A stretch of DNA of 64,000 nucleotides, taken from positions 13,400,235 to 13,464,234 of the forward strand of contig NC_044571.1 in NCBI RefSeq assembly GCF_901933205.1. The letters run 5' to 3'. The notes beneath the pieces are model-generated. The model was given only the letters and a program-made list of their open reading frames with translations, made no database searches and was not told the DNA's origin. Each line of letters begins with the position of its first letter. The first letter of the stretch is position 1. This DNA comes from Camarhynchus parvulus (lineage: Eukaryota > Chordata > Aves > Passeriformes > Thraupidae). The translations under genes were made by a program, and so were the position numbers. Shown piece by piece: positions 27,676 to 40,488 of the stretch.

Positions 27676-27748
27676 GGAAAGGGAAAATATATTTTTCTTT
27701 CTCATGGTTAGAGAGAAAGAAAAATATATATTTCCTCCTTCCCTCCTT
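27676..27748. repeat. Long AT-rich inverted repeat (hairpin)
   Basis: Arms ggaaaatatatttttctttctc (about 27682-27703) and gagaaagaaaaatatatatttcc (about 27713-27735) are almost perfectly complementary around a loop of about 9 bases. Complementarity continues weakly outward as gaaggaaaggg/cctcc-ttccctcctttc. Confidence 0.8.
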
Positions 27749-28410
27749 TCACAAGAAATATTTTTAATGTAAATGTAAAAGCAAGTTATGGGTATTTACC
27801 TCTTTGTTTGTAGAAACAGAAGTAAAATTTGCTGTAGGGTGATCCTTACTTTTAAATATATTTCAGTAGTATTCATTTATATAATGACAGCCATACATCC
27901 TGCATGCTTTCTGTATCTTCTTGTCAGATGAACTCAAGGGCTGCAGAAGAGGTTCCCAAATTACATTTCCCTCAGCCATATTTCAGTATACAAATAAATG
28001 TCCAATTTCTACACATTCTGAGCACCAAGTTGCAGCCCCCTAGCACTATACCCTCCTTCAATCTGAAAACCAAGACCTAAAACTCAAAAAGAAAGCCCAT
28101 GCTGAAGGCTCCTTCAGCGGAGGTTTTATGCCTGAATCAGTAACCTGCTCAGTAGGCTTGCCAGCTCTTCCCAGTAATAACACTTCACATGAGTTATTTG
28201 AGCTCAGATGCAGCATTAGCAGAAGAAAAACATTCTGCAGTTTACCATTCTGGAAAGATATGATTGTTGTGTTGTCAATAACGAGAAGGATTACAGAGTA
28301 GGCGAATTTGTTACATATATGTATGGCCCATGAAATACATCCCTCTATGAATCTCTAAATATTATCAGCCTACAGTAATTGTTACTTACACTCTACCCAC
28401 TTCAGCCTTC

Positions 28411-28436
28411 TTTCCTTCCTTCCTTCCTTCCTTCCT
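28411..28436 (+). repeat. (TTCC)n microsatellite
   Basis: About six copies of TTCC, flanked by pyrimidine-rich sequence. Confidence 0.9.
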
Positions 28437-30315
28437 CTGAAGAATAATTTGACAGTTACATTCTTTGAGAAAGTTGAAGTACAAAATTATTTCTATGTCT
28501 AACAGGAAAACAAGTACGCTAGTGTAAGTACAGTTACAAAAATATGGACAAATTTGAAACCCTCTGTTGGGGGTTAGGTTTCTTTCCTTTTGTTCCTTTA
28601 TACTTACAGAAGATTTTCCCCTTAAATTGCAAGGAAATACTAACAACCGGATCCTTAGGGAAAACAAAAGAAGTGGCCAAGCTCAGGGGAGGAGGGCATC
28701 TGGTTGCACTTCTCTAATCTGGGAGTGGGGCAGCCGCTGGTTCTCTCTCGGCCTCAGAGGAGCACGGTCAGAGCTGCTGCTCGGGGAAGGGAATTCACTG
28801 CTGCTGCCAGAGCCCAGCCCAGAACTGCTTCTCCTGCTGTGGGGTGAGCTTCTGCTTGTGAGAGCAGCCACTGAACCAGGACCTCATTAACGCCCACCTC
28901 ACTAAGAGAGGGACCTGTCCTGTCTGCTCGGGTGCCCGGGATCCTGAGCCCACGTCTCCCTGCCCTGCTGGGAGCCCTTGCCTGAGAGTACCTTCATTTC
29001 AAAATTATAATAATTTGGAGGATGCGGTTTACATTTTCCATTCCAAGGGAAGCTCCTGCCTTCCTTAGCAGACACCTGTCTTTCAAACCAAGATGCCCTC
29101 ATCCATATGAAAGCAAAAATTAAGCTGTTTTGTACAGCTGAGATGGTCTGGAGAAACCTAAGGATGTGGTGGAATGGGAAAAGGCAGAAGGAATTAAACC
29201 CTCACCCCCTACTGCAGACCCAGAGCTATCCCCACTAGCATTGTAAAATAGAATTTATAGCTAAAATCAGGAAAATAGATGGAAGCATTAGGATCACAGG
29301 TGCTCCTTCACTGACAACCTATTATAAAGCTCCAACTGTGTCCAAAGTTATAAGGCAATTTCATAGTTATATTTATCAGGATGAAAAATGTACAAATCCA
29401 CTTCTCTAGCTTTTTTTTCCCTTGATATGTCATTGTTAAAAGATTCCTGCTGCACCTAGAAAGGTTTCCCCAGATGTTGATCCAGCGCTGCAGTGAATGG
29501 CAAATGTAGAGCCCACACACAGGCAAGAGGCACACAAGCCCCTGCAGCAAGGGGAAGGAGGAGGCTCCTAAGAGGGCAACAAGGCAGAGCCCTTGGCCAC
29601 AAAACTCCTGTGGTAAACAGAGGCCAAAGAAATCCCAGCAAGTGAATGTAATTTTTTTTAAGTGCACAGAACAAGATATAGAGGCAAAAAAATAAAAGGA
29701 CATTTTCAGTAGACATATTCTGAAAGTGAGGGGGTGAAAAGAAGGGTGTTTGGAAATGGTGAATAAGCAGCCTTCCAGACTGACAGCCATACTGAGCCTC
29801 CAGCCAGTGCAGGGTGCAGCCATTAACAGAGCTGGAGAAACTGGAGAAGTCACAAATTCTCCACCTTATGGCATCTGTGTGTTAAGAGCAAAATTCAGCT
29901 GTTTCTGGGTGCATTTATGAAAATGAAATCAGGGGTATCAAAATGAAGTCATCAAAATCACATCACACATTACAGGCAGAAAGGAAACCTTTTGTACTGT
30001 ACATGCAAACAGATAAGAGTGTCTTACCCACAGCTCCTACACACAGTGTTTACAGAAATCAGCCTTTGCTGGAAACAACTAGAAACTACTTATGACCAAA
30101 CAGGCTTGGCTTACTCAAATGCCATTCTGAAAATCCAAACATGATTTTTCTTCTAAATCACAGATTAATTATTTTAAAAGTAAATGAAAATTTAAATAAC
30201 TGAGACAATGAAGAAATCTGCTTAAGAGTATCTGCCCAAGGACACTGGAGAAAATTCCAGCAAAAGGGACAGGAATGTACAGAAGGAGATGGGAACCATG
30301 CTTCACCACCCTGCC

Positions 30316-30344
30316 AAATAAATAAATAAATAAATAAATAAAAT
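30316..30344 (+). repeat. (AAAT)n microsatellite
   Basis: Seven copies of the tetramer AAAT/AATA. Confidence 0.92.
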
Positions 30345-31149
30345 AACCCTAGGGAATTTGCATGGCACATGAACAGCACACACAGTTCAAAATTAAAATC
30401 AGGGTCGTGAAGATGGGGTTTTAGCAGGGCATAACCAGGAGAAGGCTTTCCCAAACTCTTATCAGCTCCCCAGGGACTGATGGGGGTCTGTTTAAAGGCA
30501 GTATAATGGTGCTTTCAAAGATCTTACAAAAAATATATGTACAGCAGTGAGGACCCAGCAGGGGAAAGAAAAATGTCATGAGAATCAGAGCCCTAAGGGA
30601 CTTCTGAAAAGGTTGCTGCAACCCACAGAGGTGGCTGAAACTAAGCTGAAGGCACAGTCTCACAGTCTCACAAGGATATTGTGAAAATTTGGAGGTTTGT
30701 TTACAAATCTATTTTATCTCTATTCTGTTTTTCCCATTCCCTTTATGTTTTTCTATTTCTTCATGTTACTTAATATACTTGAATATTATAATGGAGTCTG
30801 GATTTTAAAATTCTTTTTCTCCTCTTCGCAGAATTCACCATCAGGTGAAGGTACAGCCAGATCCGCCTCAATGCCCTGAACCTCTCAGGGTCTCACAAGT
30901 CCATGCTGATAATGAGCAGTAGAGCCAAGCCCTGCTCAACATTTAGCACTATTAAATTATGACACCAAATAAATACATGTAGGTACCACCTTATGTTATA
31001 TTTATCATAAAGGCAGAAAACAGGAATGTCTCTTGTGTTAGGACCTTGTGTCAGAAGAGATGATGTATGGGAGACGCAACTAAAAGGAGCTGAGAAAAGT
31101 TAGTGTCATTCTGCAGATCTCACCAGGTGGGGATAAGTGCCCTGGGGAC

Positions 31150-31735
31150 ACTCGTGGGGAGCAATGGGAGCTGGAGAGAAGACAGCAGTGGTTGTCCCCT
31201 GGCAGCACAGGTGAAGCTGCACCTCAGATCCTGTGCTCACTTTTGGGTAACTCCCTAGAGGAAGAATATTGCTGTGCTGGAGTGGGTCCAGAGAAGGGCA
31301 TGGAGCTTGTGAAGGGTCTGGAGCATAAGTCTGAGGAGGAGCAGCTGAGGGAACAGGGAGTGTTTAGCCGGGGGGAAAGGAGGCTCAGGGATGACCTGAC
31401 TGCTGTCTCCAACTCCCTGAAAGGAGGCTGTGGTGAGGTGAGGGTCAGTGTCTTCTCCCAGGTAACAAGAGACAAGAGGAAATTACCAAATATTGCAGCA
31501 GGGGAGGTTTAGATTGGATACTGGGAAAAACATCTTTATGGAAAGGGTTGTGAAGCACTGAAATAAGCTGCCCAGGTGAGTGGTTCTGTCAGCATCCCTG
31601 GAGGTATTTATAAGACCTGCAGGTGTAGTGATGAGGACAGGGGTTCATGGTGGACCTGGCAGACTTGGCTTAATGGTTGGACTTGATGATCTTAAGGGTC
31701 TTTTCCAACCTAAATGACTCTATGATTCTATGATG
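31150..31735 (+). mobile_element. CR1 LINE 3' fragment, the longest in the window
   Basis: About 585 bases with CR1 landmarks in order: gagtgggtccagagaaggg, gaggagcagctgagggaac, ggaggctcagggatgacct, tctccaactccctgaaaggagg, cttctcccaggtaacaagaga, ggaggtttagattggatactggg, aataagctgcccagg, catccctggaggtatttat, gttggacttgatgatctt, and the terminal ctatgattctatgat. It covers the end of ORF2-derived sequence plus the 3' UTR; no intact reading frame. Confidence 0.95.
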
Positions 31736-34700
31736 GCAAATGGGAGTGAAATAAATGGGGCAGCAGAACTGACTGCGAGGTGCTGGGGAGGAGTTACTCA
31801 ATTGCACACCAAGGGCAAGGCTCGGGGTTCTGCCAAGCACAGGTGCTCAACGTGCTCCATGGAGAAAAAGGCACATCCAGCCACAATGGATCTACTCTGG
31901 GAGCTAAGGCATGAAAACATCTGGGCCCAGATTCTTTCCTGAGCCAACTCCACAAAGATACCAGAAATTATGCAAGTTAAGATGCACGTCTCTTACAAAA
32001 ATGATGCAATAATCAGTGTCTACAGTTCGATTATGAGATAATTAATTTTAATTGCATATTACATTCTCATTGAATTAAAAGATTTGAAGACTTTGACTAT
32101 TTTTATATTCCCCTTGCAATACATTTTGTAGTCTGTGCTATTTAGAGACAGAAAATTGCAACTATTTTAAAAACACGACAATGACTTTCACCTCCCTGAG
32201 GGAAATCCTGAATTATTACCTTTGATGGCATCAGGGTTACATCCTTATTCTGTTAGAGAAAATAATTTGAGACCCCTTCTTAGCATTGCTTTCCACCTAT
32301 TTAGAGAGCCCTGAGTTCCCAACACTCAGGTGGAAATGCTCACCATTTATTAGGTGGAAGAGGAGAAATTATGTTCGATTTCTTTTCTTCACTGGAAAAT
32401 GTTGGAAGTAAAAACTTTTTTTTTTTTTTTTGCCACATCTACCTGGTGCCACTCATTAAGCAGGAGTGTTTCCGAAACCATGGTCAGCTCCCTCCCAGGA
32501 GAATGGGGTGGCACTCTACCCCAGGTCACACACATTGCTGCTTCTACAGCCACTCCATTCCTGACTCCAGCATGACTTTTCCAAGTGCAAGGGAGGGTGA
32601 CTGAGGTTGGACATTGCCCCATGCAGCAGAGACAGGTTTTGCCTGTTCTGATTTTCCATTTTTTTGCTCCTGCCAGCAGTGAAGCGCTGAGCAAAATGTC
32701 CCCACTCCAGCCCTAGAGGATTCATTGTAATAAGTCACTGGCTGAATTGCACCCCATGGTCCCACTGTGAGCAAGCAAATCACCAACTTCTCCAATTGCT
32801 CAAATATCTTCTCAAGGACTTGCTGAATAAGTCATGTCAGTAATCTGCAGTTTGTAACTTCCCATCCAGCCATTTGCAGCACATATTCAAGACCCGGCCT
32901 TTGAAGCTGACAGGGTTCTCAGGGATTTGGATGCCTAGCCAGGAGGCTCTGCTTTTTCAAGGGACAAAGAGCTTTCTGTATTGGCCTTCATCTGTGAAAA
33001 GTTAGCATTTTCTGTGCCACAAGCATGTCCAAAGAGAAAGGAGAAGGGAGAGCAGATAGACTCTCACCCTCCATTTCCATGATGCAATGTGTACTCCATC
33101 TCCCAGTCTGACCCCAGCAGGCCTGCCTTTCCCAGCTGGATGTGAACACCCACACTCCCTGTCTTCAAGCTCTCAGGAGGCCAGCATGTGCTTAGCCAGG
33201 CACCAGTGCTGTCTGTGGAGGTGTGGCGGTGGGACACCTTCCCATAGGCAAGAGGGGACAAATCCTGTGAGCTCCAAATGTACAGAGTAGGAAGCTTCAT
33301 GACTGTCTGACATAAAATGCAAGATACCAAGGATGTGGAAAGGAAAGAATAAAACCTGGGTTTAGAAGCAAATCCCCACTTTTATGCTTAAATACATACC
33401 TTGCCTATGCAGAGTGGTTTTTTACAGCATCAATGTCCCCTTGTGAACAAGGAGGAGATTTATGTTATATCTTTCCTCGGATCCCAACATTTTAGACTGA
33501 AAGAATATGTGATGACAAGTTTTGTACGTACTTCTAAGATATTCCTACCTTATACCCCTTATATCTGTTTTCTTTCCCAGGCTTTCTTGCTCTTGCTTGT
33601 TTTACTGACACTGGAAGGTGTGAAGATATTGATTACACATCTCTTTCTGACACACCACAAAATATGCCATCTCCTGTCTCCACACTGGTGACTGGCTTAC
33701 AGGGCAGGTTTCTCGTCTAGGTAGAAAACACATCAAAATTGCATTACATGCTGCTGTTGTTTTTAATAGAAATATTATTCAACTCACACAAGTTTTCTTC
33801 AGCAGATTTTTTTCGTTTCACTTAATGTTGAACCTTCTTGGAATTTGACAGGTAGACAAAAGTTCCCAGAGGCTGCTGTTGCTCAGCTCACCATGTTGGC
33901 TGTGTTAAAAGTCTTTTATCCTGAGATCAGTGGTCATGGGGAAGTGAGCAAGCAATTTAAGTTCTGCAATGTACCTTGCAGCTAGGGACCAATCATTTAT
34001 TACTTAGCTGTGTCTGGAGCCACTAAACTGAGGCTTATCCAGTTCGATGACTGGTGGAACAAACGCTACTCTGGCATGAAGGCTGTTTATATTTCACAGG
34101 GGGATTGTTTTTTATTTTTTCATTTTTCCTTAAACCATTGGAGGGTCTTGGAAGTGTGCTCCTACAATTCCACCTCCTGGTCCATCTCACAGAGCTATCC
34201 TAAAACTGCAAGGCACACATGTCTGCATATCGTCACTCAGAACAGCCCAGAGTGAAGCCAGGCTCTTAAACAATAGCAAGGGGGTTTCTATGCCATACAA
34301 AAATATATTAAAAATACATAATGTAACTTGTCTTAATATACTTTTCTGAGTCTAAAAATATGCCAGACCAAAAGAAACATATTTACATAAAAAGCAGACA
34401 AGGTCAAATAACAAAGAAAGCCCTTAATTAGTTGTAATCAACTTTAATTTGCATACCGTATATAATTCCTAAATGATTGTTAATAATAACTTTATATAAT
34501 GGACTTCCAATTTTCATGAAAATGGCACATTTTGATAAGCAGACACAAAACCCTAGTACTAATAAGGTTTAATTTGCATACATTAGACTGATTATCCAAA
34601 CAAAAGGATTACAGTATTACTTCTCCATACCTTTATGTCCTTATTATGCACATTTATTAACTTCACAAAAGCTAGCTGTTAGTGACAAACAATAGCCGTG

Positions 34701-35822
34701 GCTGGAAGAGAAATCTACAGTATGAATAAAGTGCATTTTAATGCTAAGGAGCAAAGTTTATACTGCATAAATGTTTTGTTTAACTCTTTCTTTTGCAAAA
34801 GGCATTATTGCTTAGTATGGCAGGCACCATCAGATAGATAAATCACTTTTTTGTTATGAGATTTATTTTTTTTCTTTTGGTAAAGAGTAGATTTTCTCAA
34901 GAAATTATGACCTGCTCATGCTCACAGTTTCCCGATGCTGAGTTAAAAAACCTGGATGGTGCTTGAACATGTAGAGAAAAGTGTTTACAATCACAGGATT
35001 AAGCTGTTAACTCGTGTGATTCCAGGGCACCGTGTTAATAAATATATTGCCACAAGCTTCGTTTTCACAGCATAAATAATAATACAGGTGGCAATAGCTA
35101 TTCCTAAGGGTATTACATATACTCTGCAATTAAAGTGTGAGCAAGGGGGAGGGAAAAAAATCATTAGTAGATCTGGTATCTGAAGCAAACGATGCTCACA
35201 AGCGGCTGAGAAGAAAGCCAATAGATGTGAAGCTTAAACTGAATGCCAGCCTGGAGCTCGCTCCATGCTATGACAGGGGCTGTGCTGATGTGCAGTGGTG
35301 ACGGTGATGTGAGAAGAGGATGTCACCCCTGCTGCAGTTTGTGCCCTCGGTGCAATGCACCGCCTTCAAACAGAAATGCTGCTTTTGGAGGGTTGTTGTC
35401 AGCATGTTTCCATACTCCATGGACCAGCTGGCTCTTCAGGAAGAGTTGCTACAGCTGTCACCAACCTTGACTTCTCTGGGATAAATTCCTTCTTGCACAG
35501 CCTTTGACCAAGGTCTCCAGGTCTACAAGCAACTGACGTGCTTAAGACATATGAGCCATACAAAGCAGTTTTTAACTTGAGCCAGAAGCCATCCAGATGA
35601 ATGGATGGATATTAATCCTTGGATATGCAGTGAGCATCTGGCAAGGTTACCAAGTAGGGGCAACATACCTTTTGTCAGAACCCAGAAAATTCCTCTGGCT
35701 GCCCTGGAGGACTCGAGCCCCTGTCTGGGGGGCTCAGAGACCTTGGCACAGAGCCCAAGACCCCTGTGCCTTTGATTTAGCCCTTGGAAAAAAAAATTAC
35801 CAACTTTATATGAAGAATTACA
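31736..35822. other. Gene desert, no gene recognised
   Basis: Unique DNA; a run of T at 32407-32426. Homeodomain-site-rich, conserved-looking stretches occur at about 31960-32250 (gagataattaattttaattgc) and 34390-34900 (listed separately). No coding signature. Confidence 0.5.
34390..34900. promoter_or_regulatory. Candidate conserved non-coding element
   Basis: Repeat-free AT-rich complex block with octamer/POU- and homeodomain-type cores: ccttaattagttgtaatc (about 34421), ctttaatttgcatacc (about 34443), ggtttaatttgcatac (about 34566), attatccaaac. The motif tttaatttgcata occurs twice about 120 bases apart. Conservation not measured. Confidence 0.4.
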
Positions 35823-36215
35823 TGTCAAGAGAGTTTAAGTAGAATAATAGTTAATTGGTCATGGGGTGAAAAATAGATTTTTGGGTTTTTTTAGGATGGG
35901 GGTTCAGGAGGCAAGATGGAGGAATCTGGATGTGTCCAGCCTTTCTCCTTCTTCTTCTTCTTGGCCTCCATGCACTTTTGGATTGGTTTAAGGTAGAAGC
36001 TCACTGTCTAACACAGGTGATAGGTATTGGGAAGTTATAGTAAATAATGTACATGTAGTTTTTAGTATAAAAAGACAACACCAGCTCTGAGGTGGTCAGT
36101 GTGCCTCAACCTGACCTGCCAGACAGACCTCGGCAGGTTGGAGAAAGAATGTTATAGATAAGAAATAATAAACAACCTTGAGAATGAGAACAGAAGAATC
36201 CTGACTCCTTCTTCA
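35823..36215 (+). mobile_element. Solo LTR of an endogenous retrovirus (approximate ends)
   Basis: About 390 bases beginning TGTCAAGAG, with ggcaagatggaggaatctgg, a CTTCTT repeat, a TATA box at 36066-36072 (agTATAAAAagac) and a poly(A) signal AATAAA at 36167-36172 followed by caaccttgagaatgagaac. The order of promoter then poly(A) signal on the + strand gives the orientation. The sequence resembles ERVL-type LTRs common in songbirds. No gag, pol or env is adjacent, so it is a solo LTR. The target-site duplication was not found and the 3' end may extend to about 36290. Confidence 0.7.
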
Positions 36216-39200
36216 ATGGCCAGGCTGGGAAAAAGAAGCTTGTACATATCTCAGAGTGATTCTGACCAGCAGAGATTCTGAGAACCCCTTTTCAGAATAA
36301 TTTCCATCCAACCATTTTGCAAAGGGCTGTGGGAACTGCTTTTCCACCTGTGCAGCTCAAAGCCACTGACTTCCAACTCAATGCTGGTTGGTGCCACAGG
36401 GTCAGAACCTGGGGTCCTGCCCCCATCAGGAGCCCAAGGATTTCACTGGGAAGTTGTGAAAGAATAAAGGCCTTGTGGTGCAGCTGAGGGCCTCTAACTG
36501 TGAATTTGTTGGTCTAGAAACAGCAGGTGGGGGAAAAACACATTTCAGGGGATATGAAATACATGAGAACATTAAAATCTAGACAAAAACTTAGATCAGC
36601 TTTTTGTCATAAATATAGTTGGAATTTATGATGATATTTACAATGTTTGAGCTCTCCTATAAAGATACTGATATTTTGAAAGGTATCCAATATGCTTTTC
36701 TTCCAAGGAGACCCCAGAAAGAATGGATGGCCAAGGACAAGTCTCTGGAGCCATGTTCCTGGACCTTCTGAATCAACCTCAATTTATTGTTAAATATACA
36801 GAATAAACATGCCCAGAAGATACAGCATAGTCCACTCTATGTGCAAAGTGACAGCCACCAAGTTCTCCTACAAGCACTGATGAAAACAAGAGTTTTCATG
36901 GCATCCTACATCATCTGGACATTCCTAAAGAAATCCCAAATTATGAACCATATTGAGTTCTGCATGGCTTTTAGGTTAGTCAAAGAGCTCACAGTGCCAG
37001 AAAATTGATTTTTTTTCAACCAGAAAAAACCTGATTTGCTTTTCCCCGCCAAATCATAACTTTGTTTCCATTGAATTATACAGGATTTGATCTGGCTTCA
37101 CTTCTCTAAGTGACAATCCTGACACACAACCTCATTAGGTTACCTTTGGACCCAGACTGCACTTGTCAGCCTGTAAATGAGAAGGTTCTTAAGTCCCTAC
37201 TGTTGTATTCATGTTCTTCTTCTTCTTCATAGCACTTCATGGTTCTCCCTGGACACATGTTCCTTTTGTTTTCTGTCGCAAAAATGGGGGAAAGCATACA
37301 AAATGCCTTCTCTCTGGTTCTGCTCCCTGCCTGATCACCAGTTTGTCTTCCTGGTACATACTGCAGGAAAAAAAAAAAACAAAACAACAAAGGTTTCTGT
37401 CTGCTATCCTGCAGGTCAGAATCCACCTGTTTTGAAGGTCTTGAAGACTCCTTTATCCATTTGAATTTTTTGTTCCCGCTCCAAAAAAAAAAAAAATTGA
37501 AAATAGAGCCCTGTTATGGGATAAGGAATTAAAGTGAGTGTAAATAATGACCCATTTATTCTCACTTTCCATTCAGAGAAGGAAGACCTGTGCTGCTCCT
37601 CTTCTGAGCGATGGGTCCACAGGAAACCTGCTCCTCTTCTGAGCAATGGGTCCACAGGAAACCTCTGGTAAAGGTTAAACCTCAGAAAGTTTTAAAAATC
37701 AGAAGCCATGTTCAGTTTTAGAAACCTCATGGACATCCAGAGCCCTTCAGACATTTTTAAAATTTTAGAATACAAACAAAACAAAACCTGAAAGAGAATA
37801 AAGCCAAACCATCCCTTCTAGTTCTTGTTCAAAGAGAAGAAGTCTGAGATTTTCCCCAGCACTGCTATACAAAACAGATGACAGCACATCCTCTATTGGA
37901 GGAAGCAACCAGGCTGCTCAAGTAGCCCCTGACTCACATAGAGCCCAGCCAAAGTGTTTATCAGTTCCCTGGATTTTTAACACAAAAGCCATCATACAAA
38001 TGTGCTTTCACTCATGACAAAGCCCCCTTTACTGGAGGAATGAAAGGTTCTGTGTTAGGGTTACAAAACAAGAACAATAATTTTGTTAAATCCAACATCT
38101 TTTGTTTAAAATTAGTTTTCTGTGGCTCCATAATATTATTTTTAAATTTCAAGAATGGAAATAATAGGTGAGCTTTGTAAATGACAAGCCTTTTTCAAGG
38201 TTTGATAAAAAGCTAAAAAAACAAGAAAGCGCATTGATTCCAAACAATAACTTGCACCCAGTGAATTCAAGGTTTTGTAATCTGTGCATATGAATGGAAA
38301 TATGTCTATAGAAGTTTCTAAGAATTGTATATAAAGAGGAAACCTTAAAACATATACTCCTTTATTTTATTTTATTTTTGAATTGAAAACTTTGACTCAG
38401 CAGTCCAACAAGTTGCAGCTGTTGGAATTCCTGAGCCAATTTACAGGTAAATTGATTTTTATTTTTCCATTAAGATAAAGCCCCTTTGAATTTGGAAGGA
38501 AGAAGTCTGCTGCCTACCAGACAGTTGATACTTTTCCACAATGTCATGCACACCCAAGGCCCCAACTATCCATGTTTTTCGGGACCATAACTAATGTTAG
38601 CACAGACACTTGTAAGAATCTCCATTCTTAATTATTTTACAGAACAGCAGCTTTTCCTCATTTTTGTCTTCCCACTTAAATTTCCTTGACAAATCTAATC
38701 TGTGCCTGATTTGTGTGCCTTGGTAGAAACTCTTCTGTCTATTCACCTGTACACCTCTTATCAATGGATTGTCCTCAGTGCAGTTTGGGAGATCTCTGTG
38801 GTGTAAACCTGGGGACAGCAGGTTCATTCATAGCTCAGCACTTACACAGCACAGTTTATATCCATTACACATCCCCTTCCTATAGAGCACAGCAGAGCAC
38901 TCTGAATCTTGCATTAAAGGAGGTGCAGAATGTTAAACAGGTGAACATGGATGCTATATCAGAATAGATCCTTTAGCTATCTGAGCAGCATTCCGTCTTG
39001 ATTGATAGCAAAGATGCTCCATATAAAGGGACCAACACCAAAAAAAGCCATGAGAAGCACTGACAGACAGCCACTAAAGAATTTTTTCCATGTATCCATG
39101 ATAATCAGCCTGTTCACCAGAAAAATGTCCATTCCTTTCTGTGAAATTGAGTTTTTTCTTTACCAAAAACATTTTTAAAAATCTCTATGAGATAGTGGTG

Positions 39201-39697
39201 CCCCTAAATGACAGCCAGATGCAATGGTGCCCACAGATGTAGAAAATAATAATAATAATAAATATGGTTTTAAGGTTAGATTTTTTTGAGTCGAATGGTC
39301 CAACCAAGTTTCACAGACAGTTAGCTCTCTCTTCCCTCCATTATTCTATTTCACGTCTGGATTAAAACACTCTGATCTTAAGGATAACATCTCCTGAGCA
39401 ATGACATGCCAGACCAGCACCAACCCATGCCCTTCCCGGGATCATTCCAATTCCTGCCCTGCCCCTGTGCGGCTGCATTACTGAAATAGAACACAGCACC
39501 ACATGAAGGTCACACCGGGGACAGTCACAGACGGTGAACATTGTCCTTTGCTCACCGAGCGCTCATTTGAATGTTTAATGCCTCTGCTTTTCAGCTGCGT
39601 TCGCAGCCCCTCTGCAGCGGGGGCATTGCAGCGCGTGCTGCGGCTGGCCCGGCTGCAGGCTGCCCGCGGGGGAGCTGGGGAAAGCCAGCTGCTGCAT
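36216..39697. other. Gene desert, no gene recognised
   Basis: Unique DNA. It includes a 35-bp tandem duplication at 37593-37663 (listed), A-runs at 37369-37380 and 37482-37496, and an AAT repeat at 39247-39261. A conserved-looking AT-rich stretch lies at about 38080-38420. Confidence 0.55.
37593..37663 (+). repeat. 35-bp tandem duplication
   Basis: Two copies of a 35-base unit starting ctgctcctcttctgagc and ending ggtccacaggaaac, differing at one base (gcg/gca). Confidence 0.93.
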
Positions 39698-39846
39698 TCA
39701 CACACACACTCACACTCATACTCACACTCACACACACTCACACACACTCACACACACACACACACACACACTCACACTCACACACAGTCACACACACACT
39801 CTCACACAGTCACACACACACTCACACACACACTCACACTCGCACA

Positions 39847-39886
<40 letters not shown>

Positions 39887-40488
39887 TCACACGCAGTCAC
39901 ACACACTCTCACACACACTCACACACACACAGAGTCACTCTCACACACACACTCACACACACACACTCACACACACTCACACACACACACACTCACACAC
40001 ACAGTCACACACACACTCTCACACAGTCACACACACACTCACACACACACACACACTCACACACAGTCACACACACACACACACACACACTCACACTCGC
40101 ACACACACACTCACACACACTCACACACACACTCACACTCACTCACACTCACTCACACACACACTCACACACACACTCACACTCGCACACACACACACTC
40201 ATACACTCACACACACTCACACTTGCACACACACACACTCGCACTCATAACTCACACTCACACACACTCACACTCACTCACACACACACTCACACACACT
40301 CACACTCACACTCACTCACACACAGTCACACACACACTCACACACACAGAGTCACTCTCACACACACACTCACACACACACACACACACACATACAGTCA
40401 CACACACTCACACTCACACACACAGAGTCACTCTCACACCCACACTCACACACACACACTCACACACACACACACTCTCACTCACACC
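39698..40488 (+). repeat. Long compound (CA)n / (CACACT)n repeat
   Basis: About 790 bases made almost entirely of CA dinucleotides punctuated by CT, GT or GC (CACACT, CACAGTCA, CACTCGCA), without a single fixed period. Frames of 346 and 405 codons pass through it only because the repeat lacks stops; they encode His/Thr/Ser repeats. Alternating purine-pyrimidine tracts of this length can adopt Z-DNA. Confidence 0.97.

Larger units (their letters stand above)
25921..31149. other. Gene desert with small repeats, no gene recognised
   Basis: Unique DNA containing the hairpin at 27676-27738, a TTCC repeat at 28411-28436 and an AAAT repeat at 30316-30344 (listed). The - strand frame 29308-29853 (181 codons) is the longest; it is Cys/Leu/Phe-rich without domain or context, and I do not accept it as a gene. 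Confidence 0.55.

Noticed and set aside
29308..29853. 181-codon frame on the - strand
   Set aside because: No recognisable domain, no homologue known to me, no promoter or splice signals; such a length can occur by chance in 64 kb.
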